From contig URWU01000100.1 of assembly GCA_900551585.1 (NCBI GenBank), positions 1 through 6,103 on the forward strand: 6,103 nt of DNA, given 5' to 3'. A program made the position numbers and the translations under genes. Below the pieces are notes generated by a model. That model ran no database searches. It saw nothing but the letters and a program-made list of their open reading frames with translations, and was not told the origin of the DNA. Of this stretch, positions 1 through 5,629 are shown in pieces. Positions within the stretch are counted from its first letter, which is position 1. Every line of letters starts with the position of its first letter. The DNA is from an uncultured Alphaproteobacteria bacterium. Lineage in GTDB: Bacteria; Pseudomonadota; Alphaproteobacteria; RF32; CAG-239.

Positions 1-41
1 AGCTCCGTCTCGTGGGCTCGGGAGATGTGTATAAGAGACAG
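1..41 (+). other. Sequencing adapter remnant (Nextera transposase mosaic end)
   Basis: Bases 23-41 read AGATGTGTATAAGAGACAG, the 19-base Tn5 mosaic end used in Nextera libraries. Bases 7-22 match the read-2 adapter arm GTCTCGTGGGCTCGG with one extra G. The first six bases are unexplained and may be index-side sequence or error. This is library artefact, so genomic sequence begins at base 42. Confidence 0.96.
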
Positions 42-180
42 GTGTAGTTGGTCTTCTTCCGAGAACTCAAATAACAACGCTTGGAACCAGAACTTCAATA
101 ATGGCAATGTGAACAACAACAATAAGACAAACAATAGCAATTACGTTCGCCCGGTCCTAGCTTTTTTAGAAAAAACATAA
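42..180 (+). CDS. DGR target protein, C-terminal 46 codons only (5' end cut off)
   Basis: The reading frame from base 43 to the TAA at 178-180 encodes CSWSSSENSNNNAW followed by an Asn-rich stretch and NYVRPVLAFLEKT. This WSSSE...AW...F..G.V...NYVRPV pattern is that of the C-terminal variable segment of DGR target proteins with an Lcl/DUF1566-like, C-type-lectin fold, where surface Asn codons (AAY) are the diversified positions and the other residues form the scaffold. The start and most of the protein lie left of the window, so localisation and full domain content cannot be seen. The gene is followed by two partial copies of its 3' end and by a DGR-type reverse transcriptase on the same strand. 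It could alternatively be a non-diversified paralogue. Seen: sequence pattern and adjacency. Inferred: the role as retrohoming target. Confidence 0.75.
49..167 (+). repeat. Copy A of the Asn-rich repeat (candidate variable repeat VR1)
   Basis: From TGGTCTTCTTCCGAG (49-63) to the TTTTTT after CTAGC, this segment aligns without gaps to copy B at 375-493; both run 138 bases from TGT to stop. The ends are nearly invariant (TGGTCTTCTTCCGAG and TACGTTCGCCCGGTCCTAG) while the A-rich middle varies, as expected for variable repeats of a DGR. The invariant GC-containing 3' end, about 141-162, is the natural candidate for the initiation-of-mutagenic-homing site. Confidence 0.7.
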
Positions 181-185
181 ATAAA

Positions 186-256
186 ATAGTTCTATTGTCA
201 TCCTGAGCGGAGCCGAAGGATTTCAGCTTTGTAATTGCAATGATAAGGGACTACAA
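186..256. repeat. Palindromic dispersed repeat inserted between repeat copies A and B
   Basis: The junction after copy B reads ACATAAATAAAGCG, whereas after copy A the same sequence is interrupted after AATAAA (180-185) by about 71 bases and resumes at AATAAAGCG (257-265). AATAAA therefore flanks the insert on both sides. The insert carries the small hairpin AATAG-TT-CTATT (185-196, first base shared with the flank) and GTCATCCTGAGCGGAGCCGAAGGAT, in which ATCCT (200-204) pairs with AGGAT (217-221). GTCATYCTGAGC-type elements are common intergenic palindromes in several alphaproteobacteria, and a related sequence lies at 2132-2143 in this window. No protein is encoded. Confidence 0.55.
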
Positions 257-505
257 AATAAAGCGAGAATTTGTCCGGTCACGGCCGGCAGAGGGAGCAT
301 GTTTTTTATCAAAAAAGGACTGCCGGCAGGGTAACCTGCTAAAAATTGAAACCGGCAGTTATATTTGGTGTAGCTGGTCTTCTTCCGAGTATGATAACAA
401 CAACGCTTGGAAACAGAGATTCAGTGACGGCAACGTGAACAACAATTACAATAAGAATAACACTAACTACGTTCGCCCGGTCCTAGCTTTTTTGAAAAAA
501 ACATA
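257..505 (+). repeat. Repeat unit B: hairpin leader plus second copy of the Asn-rich segment
   Basis: This unit begins at AATAAAGCG and ends at the TAA-overlapping AATAAA that starts unit C. Its first half (257-368) carries a strong hairpin; its second half (369-506) is a gap-free 138-base equivalent of copy A, encoding CSWSSSEYDNNNAW and ending NYVRPVLAFLKKT. The 3' tail after CTAGC is almost the same as in copy A (TTTTTTG against TTTTTTA). A frame is open from 240 but has no credible ribosome-binding site, and a one-base difference in the A-run shifts it relative to unit C, so coding is doubtful. It may be a second variable repeat, a template, or a duplicated gene end. Confidence 0.7.
284..327 (+). 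ncRNA. Conserved hairpin upstream of repeat copy B
   Basis: GCCGGCAG (284-291) pairs with CTGCCGGC (320-327), and inside it TTTTTT (302-307) pairs with AAAAAA (311-316). A further CCGGCAG at 352-358 could compete for the central strand. The same layout recurs before copy C. A structured RNA element belonging to the repeat transcript is the likeliest reading, but expression cannot be seen from sequence. Confidence 0.45.
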
Positions 506-742
506 AATAAAGCGTGAATCTGTCCGGTCACGGCCGGCAGAGCGAGCATGTTTTTTATGAAAAAGGACTGCCGGCAGGGCAACCTGCTAAAAATAAAACC
601 GGCAGTAAAATTATGTGATTGGTCTTCTTCCGAGTACACTAATACTAACAACGCTTGGAAACAGAACTTCAATAATGGCAATGTAGACTGGAACAATAAG
701 AACAATAACAACTACGTTCGCCCGGTCCTAGCTTCTTCATAA
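506..742 (+). repeat. Repeat unit C: hairpin leader plus RT-proximal copy (candidate template repeat)
   Basis: Unit C repeats the leader of unit B with a few changes (506-612) and then gives a third copy of the Asn-rich segment, TGGTCTTCTTCCGAG at 620-634 to CCGGTCCTAGCTT at 722-734, ending in TAA at 740-742. Its middle differs in length from A and B by whole codons (one more before AACGCTTGG, one fewer after it). Its 3' tail also differs: CTAGCTTCTTCATAA in place of the T-run of A and B. Position next to the reverse transcriptase and a changed 3' tail are what is expected of a DGR template repeat. However, T/C differences from A and B argue against it being their direct template. Confidence 0.6.
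533..575 (+). ncRNA. Conserved hairpin upstream of repeat copy C
   Basis: GCCGGCAG (533-540) pairs with CTGCCGGC (568-575) and the T-run at 551-556 can pair with the A-run at 560-564. As in unit B, a third CCGGCAG (599-605) lies downstream and could form an alternative pairing. One A fewer in the inner run and G for C in its loop leave the outer stem intact. That conservation suggests the structure rather than a reading frame is retained. Confidence 0.45.
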
Positions 743-753
743 AAAACATTTAT

Positions 754-2130
754 ATGAGTGAGAGCTGGTTAATGCAGTTAGAACTGTTTGAAGAAGATTG
801 CGGTACCATTGGCCTGGACGAATTGTTTGAGGCTTACTATGACTGTCGCAAAAACAAGCGCAAAACCTTTAATGCTCTCGAATTTGAAGCCGATTATGAA
901 AACCGGCTGTTGGAGTTGTGGCGGGACATTAACAGTCATCAGTATTATCCCGGCCGCTCCATCACTTTTATTGTAACCGAACCGGTCAAGCGCGAAGTTT
1001 TTGCCGCAGATTTTCGTGACCGCGTGGTTCATCATCTGATTATCAACAAAATCAATCATCTTTTTGAGGCAGATTTCATTCCCGACAGCTATTCCTGCCG
1101 CGAGGGCAAAGGCGCGCAATACGGCATAAAATGCATTGGCGAATATATGTATCTTTGCTCGGAGGGCTACACCAAGGACTGTTATATCTTAAAAATGGAT
1201 ATTCAGTCTTTTTTTATGAGCATTGACAAGCCGCTGTTGTTTGAACGCCTGAAAGATTTTTTGAACCGCCATTATTTTGCTGCGGACAAAGATTTGCTGC
1301 TGGAGCTGATTGAGCGTGTTGTCTGCGCCAATCCGGAAGAAAATTGTTTTATCAAAGGCCGCCGCAGCGATTGGAATGGTTTGCCGCCGTCAAAAAGTTT
1401 ATTCTCAACCGGCAAAACCAAAGGGCTGCCGATTGGCAACCTGACCTCGCAGGTTTTTGCCAATTTTTATCTCAATTTCTTTGACCATTTTGTAAAAGAT
1501 GTCTGCGGTGTGGAATATTACGGCCGCTATGTTGATGACTTTGTCATTATTCATCCGAGTAAGGAATATCTGCTTCATCTGCGTCAGCGGCTGCAGGATT
1601 TTATCAAAAAAGATTTGTTTCTGACTCTTCACCCGCGCAAAGTTTATCTGCAGCACTACAGCAAAGGTGTCAAATTTATCGGCGCCGTTATCAAGCCGGG
1701 ACGCCAATATATCGGCAACCGCACTAAGGGCAATTTATATAAATGTATCCATAAATATAATATTGAAGCGGCAAAAAGTAAAAAATATGTCAAAGAAAAT
1801 GCCGAACATTTTGTATCAAGCGTCAATTCTTATTTAGGCTTTATGATTCATTACAGCACTTACAAATTGCGACGCAAAATTCTGGAGAACGAAATTTCCG
1901 AGGCCTGGAAAAAGGTTGTTACTTTTGATGAAGACGCCAAAAAACTGGTTTTGAAAAGCAAATATAAAACCCAAAACCGCCAACAGGAAAAAATCCGCCG
2001 CCGCGTGCGCAACATCCGCCGTTCCCGTGAGCGTCAGGAACGTTTAGATAGAGAATTGCTGGGTTTGGGCGTGAGCGTTAAGAAAGATAAAAAGCTTGAG
2101 GCACATTTATATACAGCTGTCAAACAATAG
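754..2130 (+). CDS. DGR-type reverse transcriptase
   Basis: This 458-residue protein is an RNA-directed DNA polymerase of the diversity-generating retroelement family. It would copy the template-repeat RNA into adenine-mutated cDNA for retrohoming into the target gene. Visible in order: an N-terminal segment with KREVFAADFRDRVVHHL (79-95) and DSYSCREGKG (111-120); palm motif A with catalytic Asp149 in LKMDIQSFFMSI; GLPIGNLTSQ (224-233), where DGR enzymes carry IGxxxSQ instead of the QGxxxSP of group II intron and retroviral enzymes; and catalytic YVDD (259-262). Residues after about 375 form a basic, Arg/Lys-rich tail. ATG 754 has no clear ribosome-binding site; ATG 772 (residue 7) is an alternative start. 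It lies 11 bases after the stop of repeat copy C, so it may be co-transcribed with the repeats. No accessory Avd gene is visible in the window. Family assignment is confident; activity is inferred. Confidence 0.93.
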   Translation: MSESWLMQLELFEEDCGTIGLDELFEAYYDCRKNKRKTFNALEFEADYENRLLELWRDINSHQYYPGRSITFIVTEPVKREVFAADFRDRVVHHLIINKINHLFEADFIPDSYSCREGKGAQYGIKCIGEYMYLCSEGYTKDCYILKMDIQSFFMSIDKPLLFERLKDFLNRHYFAADKDLLLELIERVVCANPEENCFIKGRRSDWNGLPPSKSLFSTGKTKGLPIGNLTSQVFANFYLNFFDHFVKDVCGVEYYGRYVDDFVIIHPSKEYLLHLRQRLQDFIKKDLFLTLHPRKVYLQHYSKGVKFIGAVIKPGRQYIGNRTKGNLYKCIHKYNIEAAKSKKYVKENAEHFVSSVNSYLGFMIHYSTYKLRRKILENEISEAWKKVVTFDEDAKKLVLKSKYKTQNRQQEKIRRRVRNIRRSRERQERLDRELLGLGVSVKKDKKLEAHLYTAVKQ

Positions 2131-2131
2131 T

Positions 2132-2262
2132 GTCATTCTGAGCTTTATTTTCCGATGCGTTAGCACAACAGCGTCAGTCTGTTGAGGAAAATATTCGCGT
2201 CAGAATCCAGTGTTATTTTGCCATACTATTTTACTGGATTCCAGCTCGGTGGCCGGAATGAC
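2132..2262. repeat. Composite palindromic element downstream of the RT gene
   Basis: GTCATTC (2132-2138) and GAATGAC (2256-2262) are inverted termini. Inside them GAATCCAGT (2203-2211) is inverted as ACTGGATTC (2233-2241). The left half also holds a hairpin: TATTTTCC (2146-2153) with GGAAAATA (2186-2193), enclosing CAACAG (2166-2171) with CTGTTG (2179-2184). This is the build of a MITE-like or REP-like intergenic repeat. Its GTCATTCTGAGC start resembles the element at 198-209. It has no U-run, so it is not an obvious terminator for the RT gene. Confidence 0.6.
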
Positions 2263-2407
2263 CCAGCGTGGGCGCGCTATATAGTTTGACTGGACTATTT
2301 AATCGCTTCGCGTGATACAAGTATCCTTTCAGAAAGACGTTCTGTTTAGAGACGCCAGAGTCTTCCTTGAAGAATTTGGTGTCGGCGTAGCCCGACAGAG
2401 CGGCCAT
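2231..2407 (-). CDS. Doubtful short ORF, 58 codons, within the repeat-rich gap
   Basis: Read on the minus strand from ATG at 2407-2405 to TAA at 2233-2231, the frame gives a protein beginning MAALSGYADTKFFKEDSG and ending in GHSGHRAGIQ. The first part has ordinary amino-acid composition, but the last ten residues are simply translation of the palindromic repeat. There is no ribosome-binding site before the ATG, the frame stays open upstream into the ligA 3' end, and the stretch is full of short hairpins. I do not recognise a family. It is more likely part of a dispersed intergenic repeat or a gene remnant than a functional gene. Confidence 0.2.
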   Translation of the reverse strand: MAALSGYADTKFFKEDSGVSKQNVFLKGYLYHAKRLNSPVKLYSAPTLGHSGHRAGIQ

Positions 2408-2418
2408 CAAACTGATGG
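2281..2418. repeat. Run of short perfect hairpins between RT and ligA
   Basis: Six non-overlapping perfect stems of five or six base pairs occur in 138 bases: ATAGT/ACTAT (2281-2298), GATAC/GTATC (2314-2325), CAGAA/TTCTG (2330-2344), TCTTC/GAAGA (2361-2373), TGTCGG/CCGACA (2380-2397) and CCATC/GATGG (2404-2418). I would expect only one or two such stems by chance in this length. The function is unknown; a structured transcript or a palindromic mobile repeat are both possible. Confidence 0.35.
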
Positions 2419-2441
2419 GATCAAACGTCCCGCGTTTGCAT

Positions 2442-4544
2442 CTATTTTGCCAATTCTAAAAACTCTTCTTCGCTAAGGATTTTTACCCCGAGTTCCTGAG
2501 CTTTGGCGGCTTTAGAACCGGCATCGGCGCCCATAACCACATAATCGGTATTTTTTGAAACCGAGCCGGCGACCTTGGCGCCCAAACTGAGTGCTTTGGC
2601 TTTGGCTTCGGCTCTGGTCATCTTTTCCAGCGTGCCGGTAAAAACGATTGTCTTGTTGGCAATTGGCGAGTCATAATTGGTATTATCAATAAAATCTTCG
2701 ACTTCCACTTGCTGCAAAAGCTCATTAATGGTTTTGATATTATGCTCTTCGGCAAAAAATTCGACAATATCTTTGACCATGGCTTCGCCGATTCCGTCAA
2801 TGGCCAGCAGTTTTTCTGTTTCGCCGTTAACCATATCATCGCGAAAATGTTTAAATGAGCCGTAGTTTTTGGCAATCAGCCGCGAGGTTGCCGTGCCGAC
2901 CTGACGGATTCCCAAGGCATAAATAAAACGGGGCAGGGAGATATGGCGGCGTTCGTTGATGGCATTAAACAGTTTTTCAACTGATTTTTTGCCCCAGCCT
3001 TCGCGGTTTTCCAAATAAATGCTGCCGTCATCCAGGCTGGCAAATAAATCATCGCGCAGTTTTTTGTTGCGTTTTTCCAAAGTGAAAATATCGACCGGAT
3101 TACGAATAATCCCCTCGTTATAAAATTCTTCCATGATTTTGGAACCGAGCCCCTCAATGTCAAAAGCCTCGCGTGAGACAAAATGCTTGAGACGCTCAAT
3201 CGCCTGAGCCGGGCAGGTGAGGCCGCCGGTACAGCGGCGCACCGCTTCGTCTTCTTCTTTAATGGCGTGAGCGCCGCACATCGGGCAAATCTGCGGAAAT
3301 TCAAATTCTATGCTGTCGGGTGTGCGCTTTTCCTTAACCACGCTGACCACCTGCGGAATAACATCTCCGGCGCGCTGGATAACAACCGTATCTCCGATTC
3401 GTACGTCTTTGCGTTTGATTTCGTCTTCATTATGCAGCGTTGCGTGCGAAACAATGACGCCGCCGACATTGACCGGTTCCAAATCGGCAACGGGGGTCAG
3501 AGCGCCGGTGCGTCCGACCTGAACACGGATATTGTTGATTTTGGTAAAGGCCTGTTCTGCCGGAAATTTATGTGCAATTGCCCAACGCGGGGTACGGGTC
3601 AGAAAACCGAGGCGGTTTTGCAGCGCCAAAGAGTCGACTTTATAAACGATGCCGTCAATATCATAAGGTAAATCGGCGCGCTCTTTCATCAGATATTCAA
3701 AATAGTCGATTAAATCCTGTGTCGTATGGCAGATTCTATTATATGGATTGGTTTTGAAGCCCCAGTCGCGGACATCCTGCAAAAATTGGCTTTGCGAATC
3801 CCAGACGATTTCCGAGACATCGCCCCAGGTATAAACAAACAGGCTGAGTTTGCGCTCTTTGGTAATATTGGCGTCCAGTTGGCGCAGAGAACCGGCCGCG
3901 GCATTGCGCGGATTCGCGAATACCTTTTTGCCTTCTTTTTCATTTTGGGCATTCAGCTGCAAAAAGTCGGCCTTAGACATATAAACTTCACCGCGGACTT
4001 CCAGAACTTCCGGAACATTGGCGGCATTGATTTCTAATGGTAAATCTTTGATAACTTTCAAATTTTCGGTAATATCTTCACCTGTGGTGCCGTCGCCGCG
4101 GGTGGCGCCTTTGACAAACTTGCCGTGTTCATAGCGGGCGGAAAAAGACAGGCCGTCAATCTTCGGCTCGGCTGTATAGGTAATCTGATTATCGGTGTCA
4201 TATCCCAAAAAGCGGTTGATTGAGGCGGTAAAATCAATCAATTCTTCTTCAGAGAAAATATCTCCGAGTGACAGCATCGGGATTTTATGTTTGACTTTGC
4301 CGAATTCGCTGCGGACGGCGGCGCCGATTCTGACCGACGGACCGTCTTTGATTTTCAAATGCGGAAATTTGGCCTCAAGTTGTTCGTTGCGGCGTTTGAG
4401 CTCGTCATATTGGGCATCGCTGATAAAAGGGGCGTCATCATGATAATAAGCATAATCAGCCTTGGCCATTTCTTCGGCGATTCGTTGCAATTCGGCCGCA
4501 GCCTGTTCTTCTGTTAATTTCTCAATATCCGGCATATTTTTCAT
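2442..4544 (-). CDS. ligA: NAD-dependent DNA ligase LigA
   Basis: LigA seals nicks in duplex DNA during replication and repair, using NAD+ to form an enzyme-AMP intermediate. The 700-residue protein is complete and near the family's usual length (about 670-700). Visible parts: the N-terminal Ia domain with YYHDDAPFISDAQYDEL (33-49); the adenylation domain with catalytic Lys128 in EPKIDG; RGEVYM (184-189) and DGIVYKVD (297-304); the OB fold (about 330-410) including VQVGRTGALTPVA; a four-Cys zinc finger (C420, C423, C438, C444); helix-hairpin-helix segments from about 460 to 600 (IEGLGSK, LGIRQVG, IDGIGEAM); and a C-terminal BRCT domain (about 625-700). ATG 4544 is chosen because the ORF opens there, but the nearest AGGAG is 17 bases upstream, so ATG 4535 remains possible. 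It is convergent with the RT gene and appears monocistronic. Nothing is broken or missing. Confidence 0.98.
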   Translation of the reverse strand: MKNMPDIEKLTEEQAAAELQRIAEEMAKADYAYYHDDAPFISDAQYDELKRRNEQLEAKFPHLKIKDGPSVRIGAAVRSEFGKVKHKIPMLSLGDIFSEEELIDFTASINRFLGYDTDNQITYTAEPKIDGLSFSARYEHGKFVKGATRGDGTTGEDITENLKVIKDLPLEINAANVPEVLEVRGEVYMSKADFLQLNAQNEKEGKKVFANPRNAAAGSLRQLDANITKERKLSLFVYTWGDVSEIVWDSQSQFLQDVRDWGFKTNPYNRICHTTQDLIDYFEYLMKERADLPYDIDGIVYKVDSLALQNRLGFLTRTPRWAIAHKFPAEQAFTKINNIRVQVGRTGALTPVADLEPVNVGGVIVSHATLHNEDEIKRKDVRIGDTVVIQRAGDVIPQVVSVVKEKRTPDSIEFEFPQICPMCGAHAIKEEDEAVRRCTGGLTCPAQAIERLKHFVSREAFDIEGLGSKIMEEFYNEGIIRNPVDIFTLEKRNKKLRDDLFASLDDGSIYLENREGWGKKSVEKLFNAINERRHISLPRFIYALGIRQVGTATSRLIAKNYGSFKHFRDDMVNGETEKLLAIDGIGEAMVKDIVEFFAEEHNIKTINELLQQVEVEDFIDNTNYDSPIANKTIVFTGTLEKMTRAEAKAKALSLGAKVAGSVSKNTDYVVMGADAGSKAAKAQELGVKILSEEEFLELAK

Positions 4545-4680
4545 ACTGAATTTATCAGTATCTCCTGTTTTCTGTTCCGCTTTTATTATTTTGAATTTGG
4601 CAGAGATATTCTAGCCAATAAAATATTTTGGTTTGAATATACTCATTATCTTATGTTTTTTCCATGTTAAAAAGCTTTTT

Positions 4681-4701
4681 ATGCAAATAAATGATTTGCA
4701 T
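4681..4701. promoter_or_regulatory. Candidate operator dyad ATGCAAAT-N5-ATTTGCAT
   Basis: ATGCAAAT (4681-4688) and ATTTGCAT (4694-4701) form a perfect inverted repeat with 8-base arms and a 5-base spacer. The right arm overlaps the -35 box of the promoter proposed for the small gene at 4766, the usual position for a repressor operator. TGCAA...TTGCA dyads are, as I recall, reported for Fur/Mur-family metal regulators in alphaproteobacteria; that link is tentative. Confidence 0.45.
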
Positions 4702-4723
4702 TGGCTGAATTTTTATCTATAAG
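4696..4723 (+). promoter_or_regulatory. Candidate sigma-70 promoter for the small exported-protein gene
   Basis: TTGCAT (4696-4701) and TATAAG (4718-4723) are separated by 16 bases. Transcription would start near 4730, leaving a leader of about 35 bases before ATG 4766. The -35 box overlaps the inverted repeat at 4681-4701. Confidence 0.4.
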
Positions 4724-4765
4724 AGAAAGCAAACGTTATTAGTATAAATCTAAAATATAAGGATT

Positions 4766-5020
4766 ATGGATAAAAAAATTACGATGTTGTTTATGTGTTT
4801 GTTTCTGATGTTTTTTATCTGCACGGGCAGTAAAAATAGTTTACAAACCGATTTAAGCTCTTTACCGCAAAATACGGCAAAGCAGGTAAAAGTGATTAGT
4901 GTCAGCAAGAAAGATAAAGACTGCCAGAGTGAACTGAGCTTTTATTATAAATTAGGCTGGCGGGTTGTCACCATGGATTCGTATAATGATTACAATTATA
5001 CGTTTATTCTTGAGAAATAG
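4766..5020 (+). CDS. Small exported or membrane-anchored protein, hypothetical
   Basis: This 84-residue protein starts with MDKK and a hydrophobic run from about residue 5 to 21 (ITMLFMCLFLMFFICTG), which fits a Sec signal peptide or membrane anchor. Cys19 follows FFI, so there is no proper lipobox and a lipoprotein is unlikely. The mature part is about 60 residues, polar at first, with one Cys (C53). Its end, KLGWRVVTMDSYNDYNYTFILEK broken at GW, recalls the GW...Y-F-IL-K pattern of small DUF4177-like domains; this is only a resemblance. AAGGA lies just 2 bases before the ATG, a tight spacing, but there is no better start. The gene has its own candidate promoter and operator and ends at a shared terminator. 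Function is unknown. Confidence 0.7.
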   Translation: MDKKITMLFMCLFLMFFICTGSKNSLQTDLSSLPQNTAKQVKVISVSKKDKDCQSELSFYYKLGWRVVTMDSYNDYNYTFILEK

Positions 5021-5040
5021 GGCATTGTTTTGTTTATAAG

Positions 5041-5072
5041 AAAAAAGGGAATCGATTCGATTCCCTTTTTTT
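5041..5072. terminator. Bidirectional intrinsic terminator between the small gene and infC
   Basis: GGGAATCG (5047-5054) pairs perfectly with CGATTCCC (5058-5065) around a 3-base loop. A six-A run precedes the stem and a seven-T run follows it, so the element works as an intrinsic terminator on both strands. It sits 20 bases after the stop at 5020 and 17 bases after the infC stop on the other strand. Confidence 0.92.
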
Positions 5073-5089
5073 AGATGCTTACCGCCTTA

Positions 5090-5629
5090 TCAGTTAGGGG
5101 CAATCACCATCATCATTTGTTTGCCTTCCAGCTTCGGTTCCGATTCGAGTTTATACAAGCCTTCCAAATCGTCCAACAGCTTCATCAGCACTTCTTTGCC
5201 CATATCAGCCGTATTCATTTCGCGGCCTTTATAACGCATGGTAAATTTAACCTTATCACCCTGAGCCAGAAACTTCTTGGCCTGTTTCACTTTTACATCA
5301 TAGTCATGGGTGTCAATCATGGGGCGTAGCTTCAGTTCTTTAATATCGATAACTTTCTGATTCTTTTTAGCTTCGGCTTTGCGCTTCTGCATTTCATACT
5401 TATATTTACCGATATCCAGAACCTTGCACACCGGAGGTGTAGCTTGGGGGGAAATCTCAATCAAATCCAAACCGGCTTCGTCGGCAATCGCCAAAGCTTC
5501 TCTGATGGGAACGATTCCGCGATTCTCACCGGTCTCGTCAATAAGACGTACTTCTTTTACTCTAATTTCTTCATTAATGCGCGGCCCGTCTTCTTCTCGT
5601 ACTGGCGCATTGGTATTTTCCTTAGCTAT
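5090..5629 (-). CDS. infC: Translation initiation factor IF-3, starting at an AUA codon
   Basis: IF-3 binds the 30S subunit, keeps it apart from 50S and checks the start codon and initiator tRNA. Read from ATA at 5629-5627 the product is 179 residues, the usual length. The N-domain contains RINEEIRVKEVRLIDETG (17-34) and GLDLIEISPQATPPVCKV (53-70); then LDIGKYKYE leads into the Lys-rich linker (about 78-95) and a C-domain with MRYKGREM (131-138) and LEGKQMMMVIAP (167-178). No ATG, GTG or TTG exists between the in-frame TAG at 5641-5639 and a TTG at residue 46; starting there would delete most of the conserved N-domain. AGGAGG sits 5 bases before the ATA. Abnormal infC starts (AUU in E. coli) permit autoregulation, and the same is inferred here. 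No rpmI-rplT follows; the gene ends at a terminator. Confidence 0.96.
   Translation of the reverse strand: MAKENTNAPVREEDGPRINEEIRVKEVRLIDETGENRGIVPIREALAIADEAGLDLIEISPQATPPVCKVLDIGKYKYEMQKRKAEAKKNQKVIDIKELKLRPMIDTHDYDVKVKQAKKFLAQGDKVKFTMRYKGREMNTADMGKEVLMKLLDDLEGLYKLESEPKLEGKQMMMVIAPN

Noticed and set aside
240..506. An 88-codon ORF covering repeat unit B as an independent gene
   Set aside because: There is no ribosome-binding site before 240, the first part lies in the inserted palindrome, and the frame is shifted in unit C by a one-base difference. It is better read as a repeat with a fortuitously open frame.
463..711. Minus-strand ORF across units B and C
   Set aside because: It is the complement of the repeat array, with no start signal and a composition set by poly-Asn codons read backwards.
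49..742. CRISPR array or microsatellite in the AAC/AAT-rich repeats
   Set aside because: Only three copies at unequal spacing, with variable interiors and conserved ends in a coding frame; this is the pattern of DGR repeats, not of spacers or simple tandem repeats.
754..2130. Group II intron or retron reverse transcriptase
   Set aside because: IGNLTSQ in place of QGxxxSP, no maturase or HNH domain, no intron RNA ends, and the adjacent variable-type repeats all favour a DGR enzyme.
3183..3671. 162-codon plus-strand ORF within ligA
   Set aside because: It is a shadow frame opposite an intact, fully conserved ligase gene.
4615..4631. Near-palindrome CCAATAAAATATTTTGG upstream of ligA as an operator
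   Set aside because: The arms match only with a bulge and the surrounding sequence is so AT-rich that the core AAAATATTTT is expected by chance.
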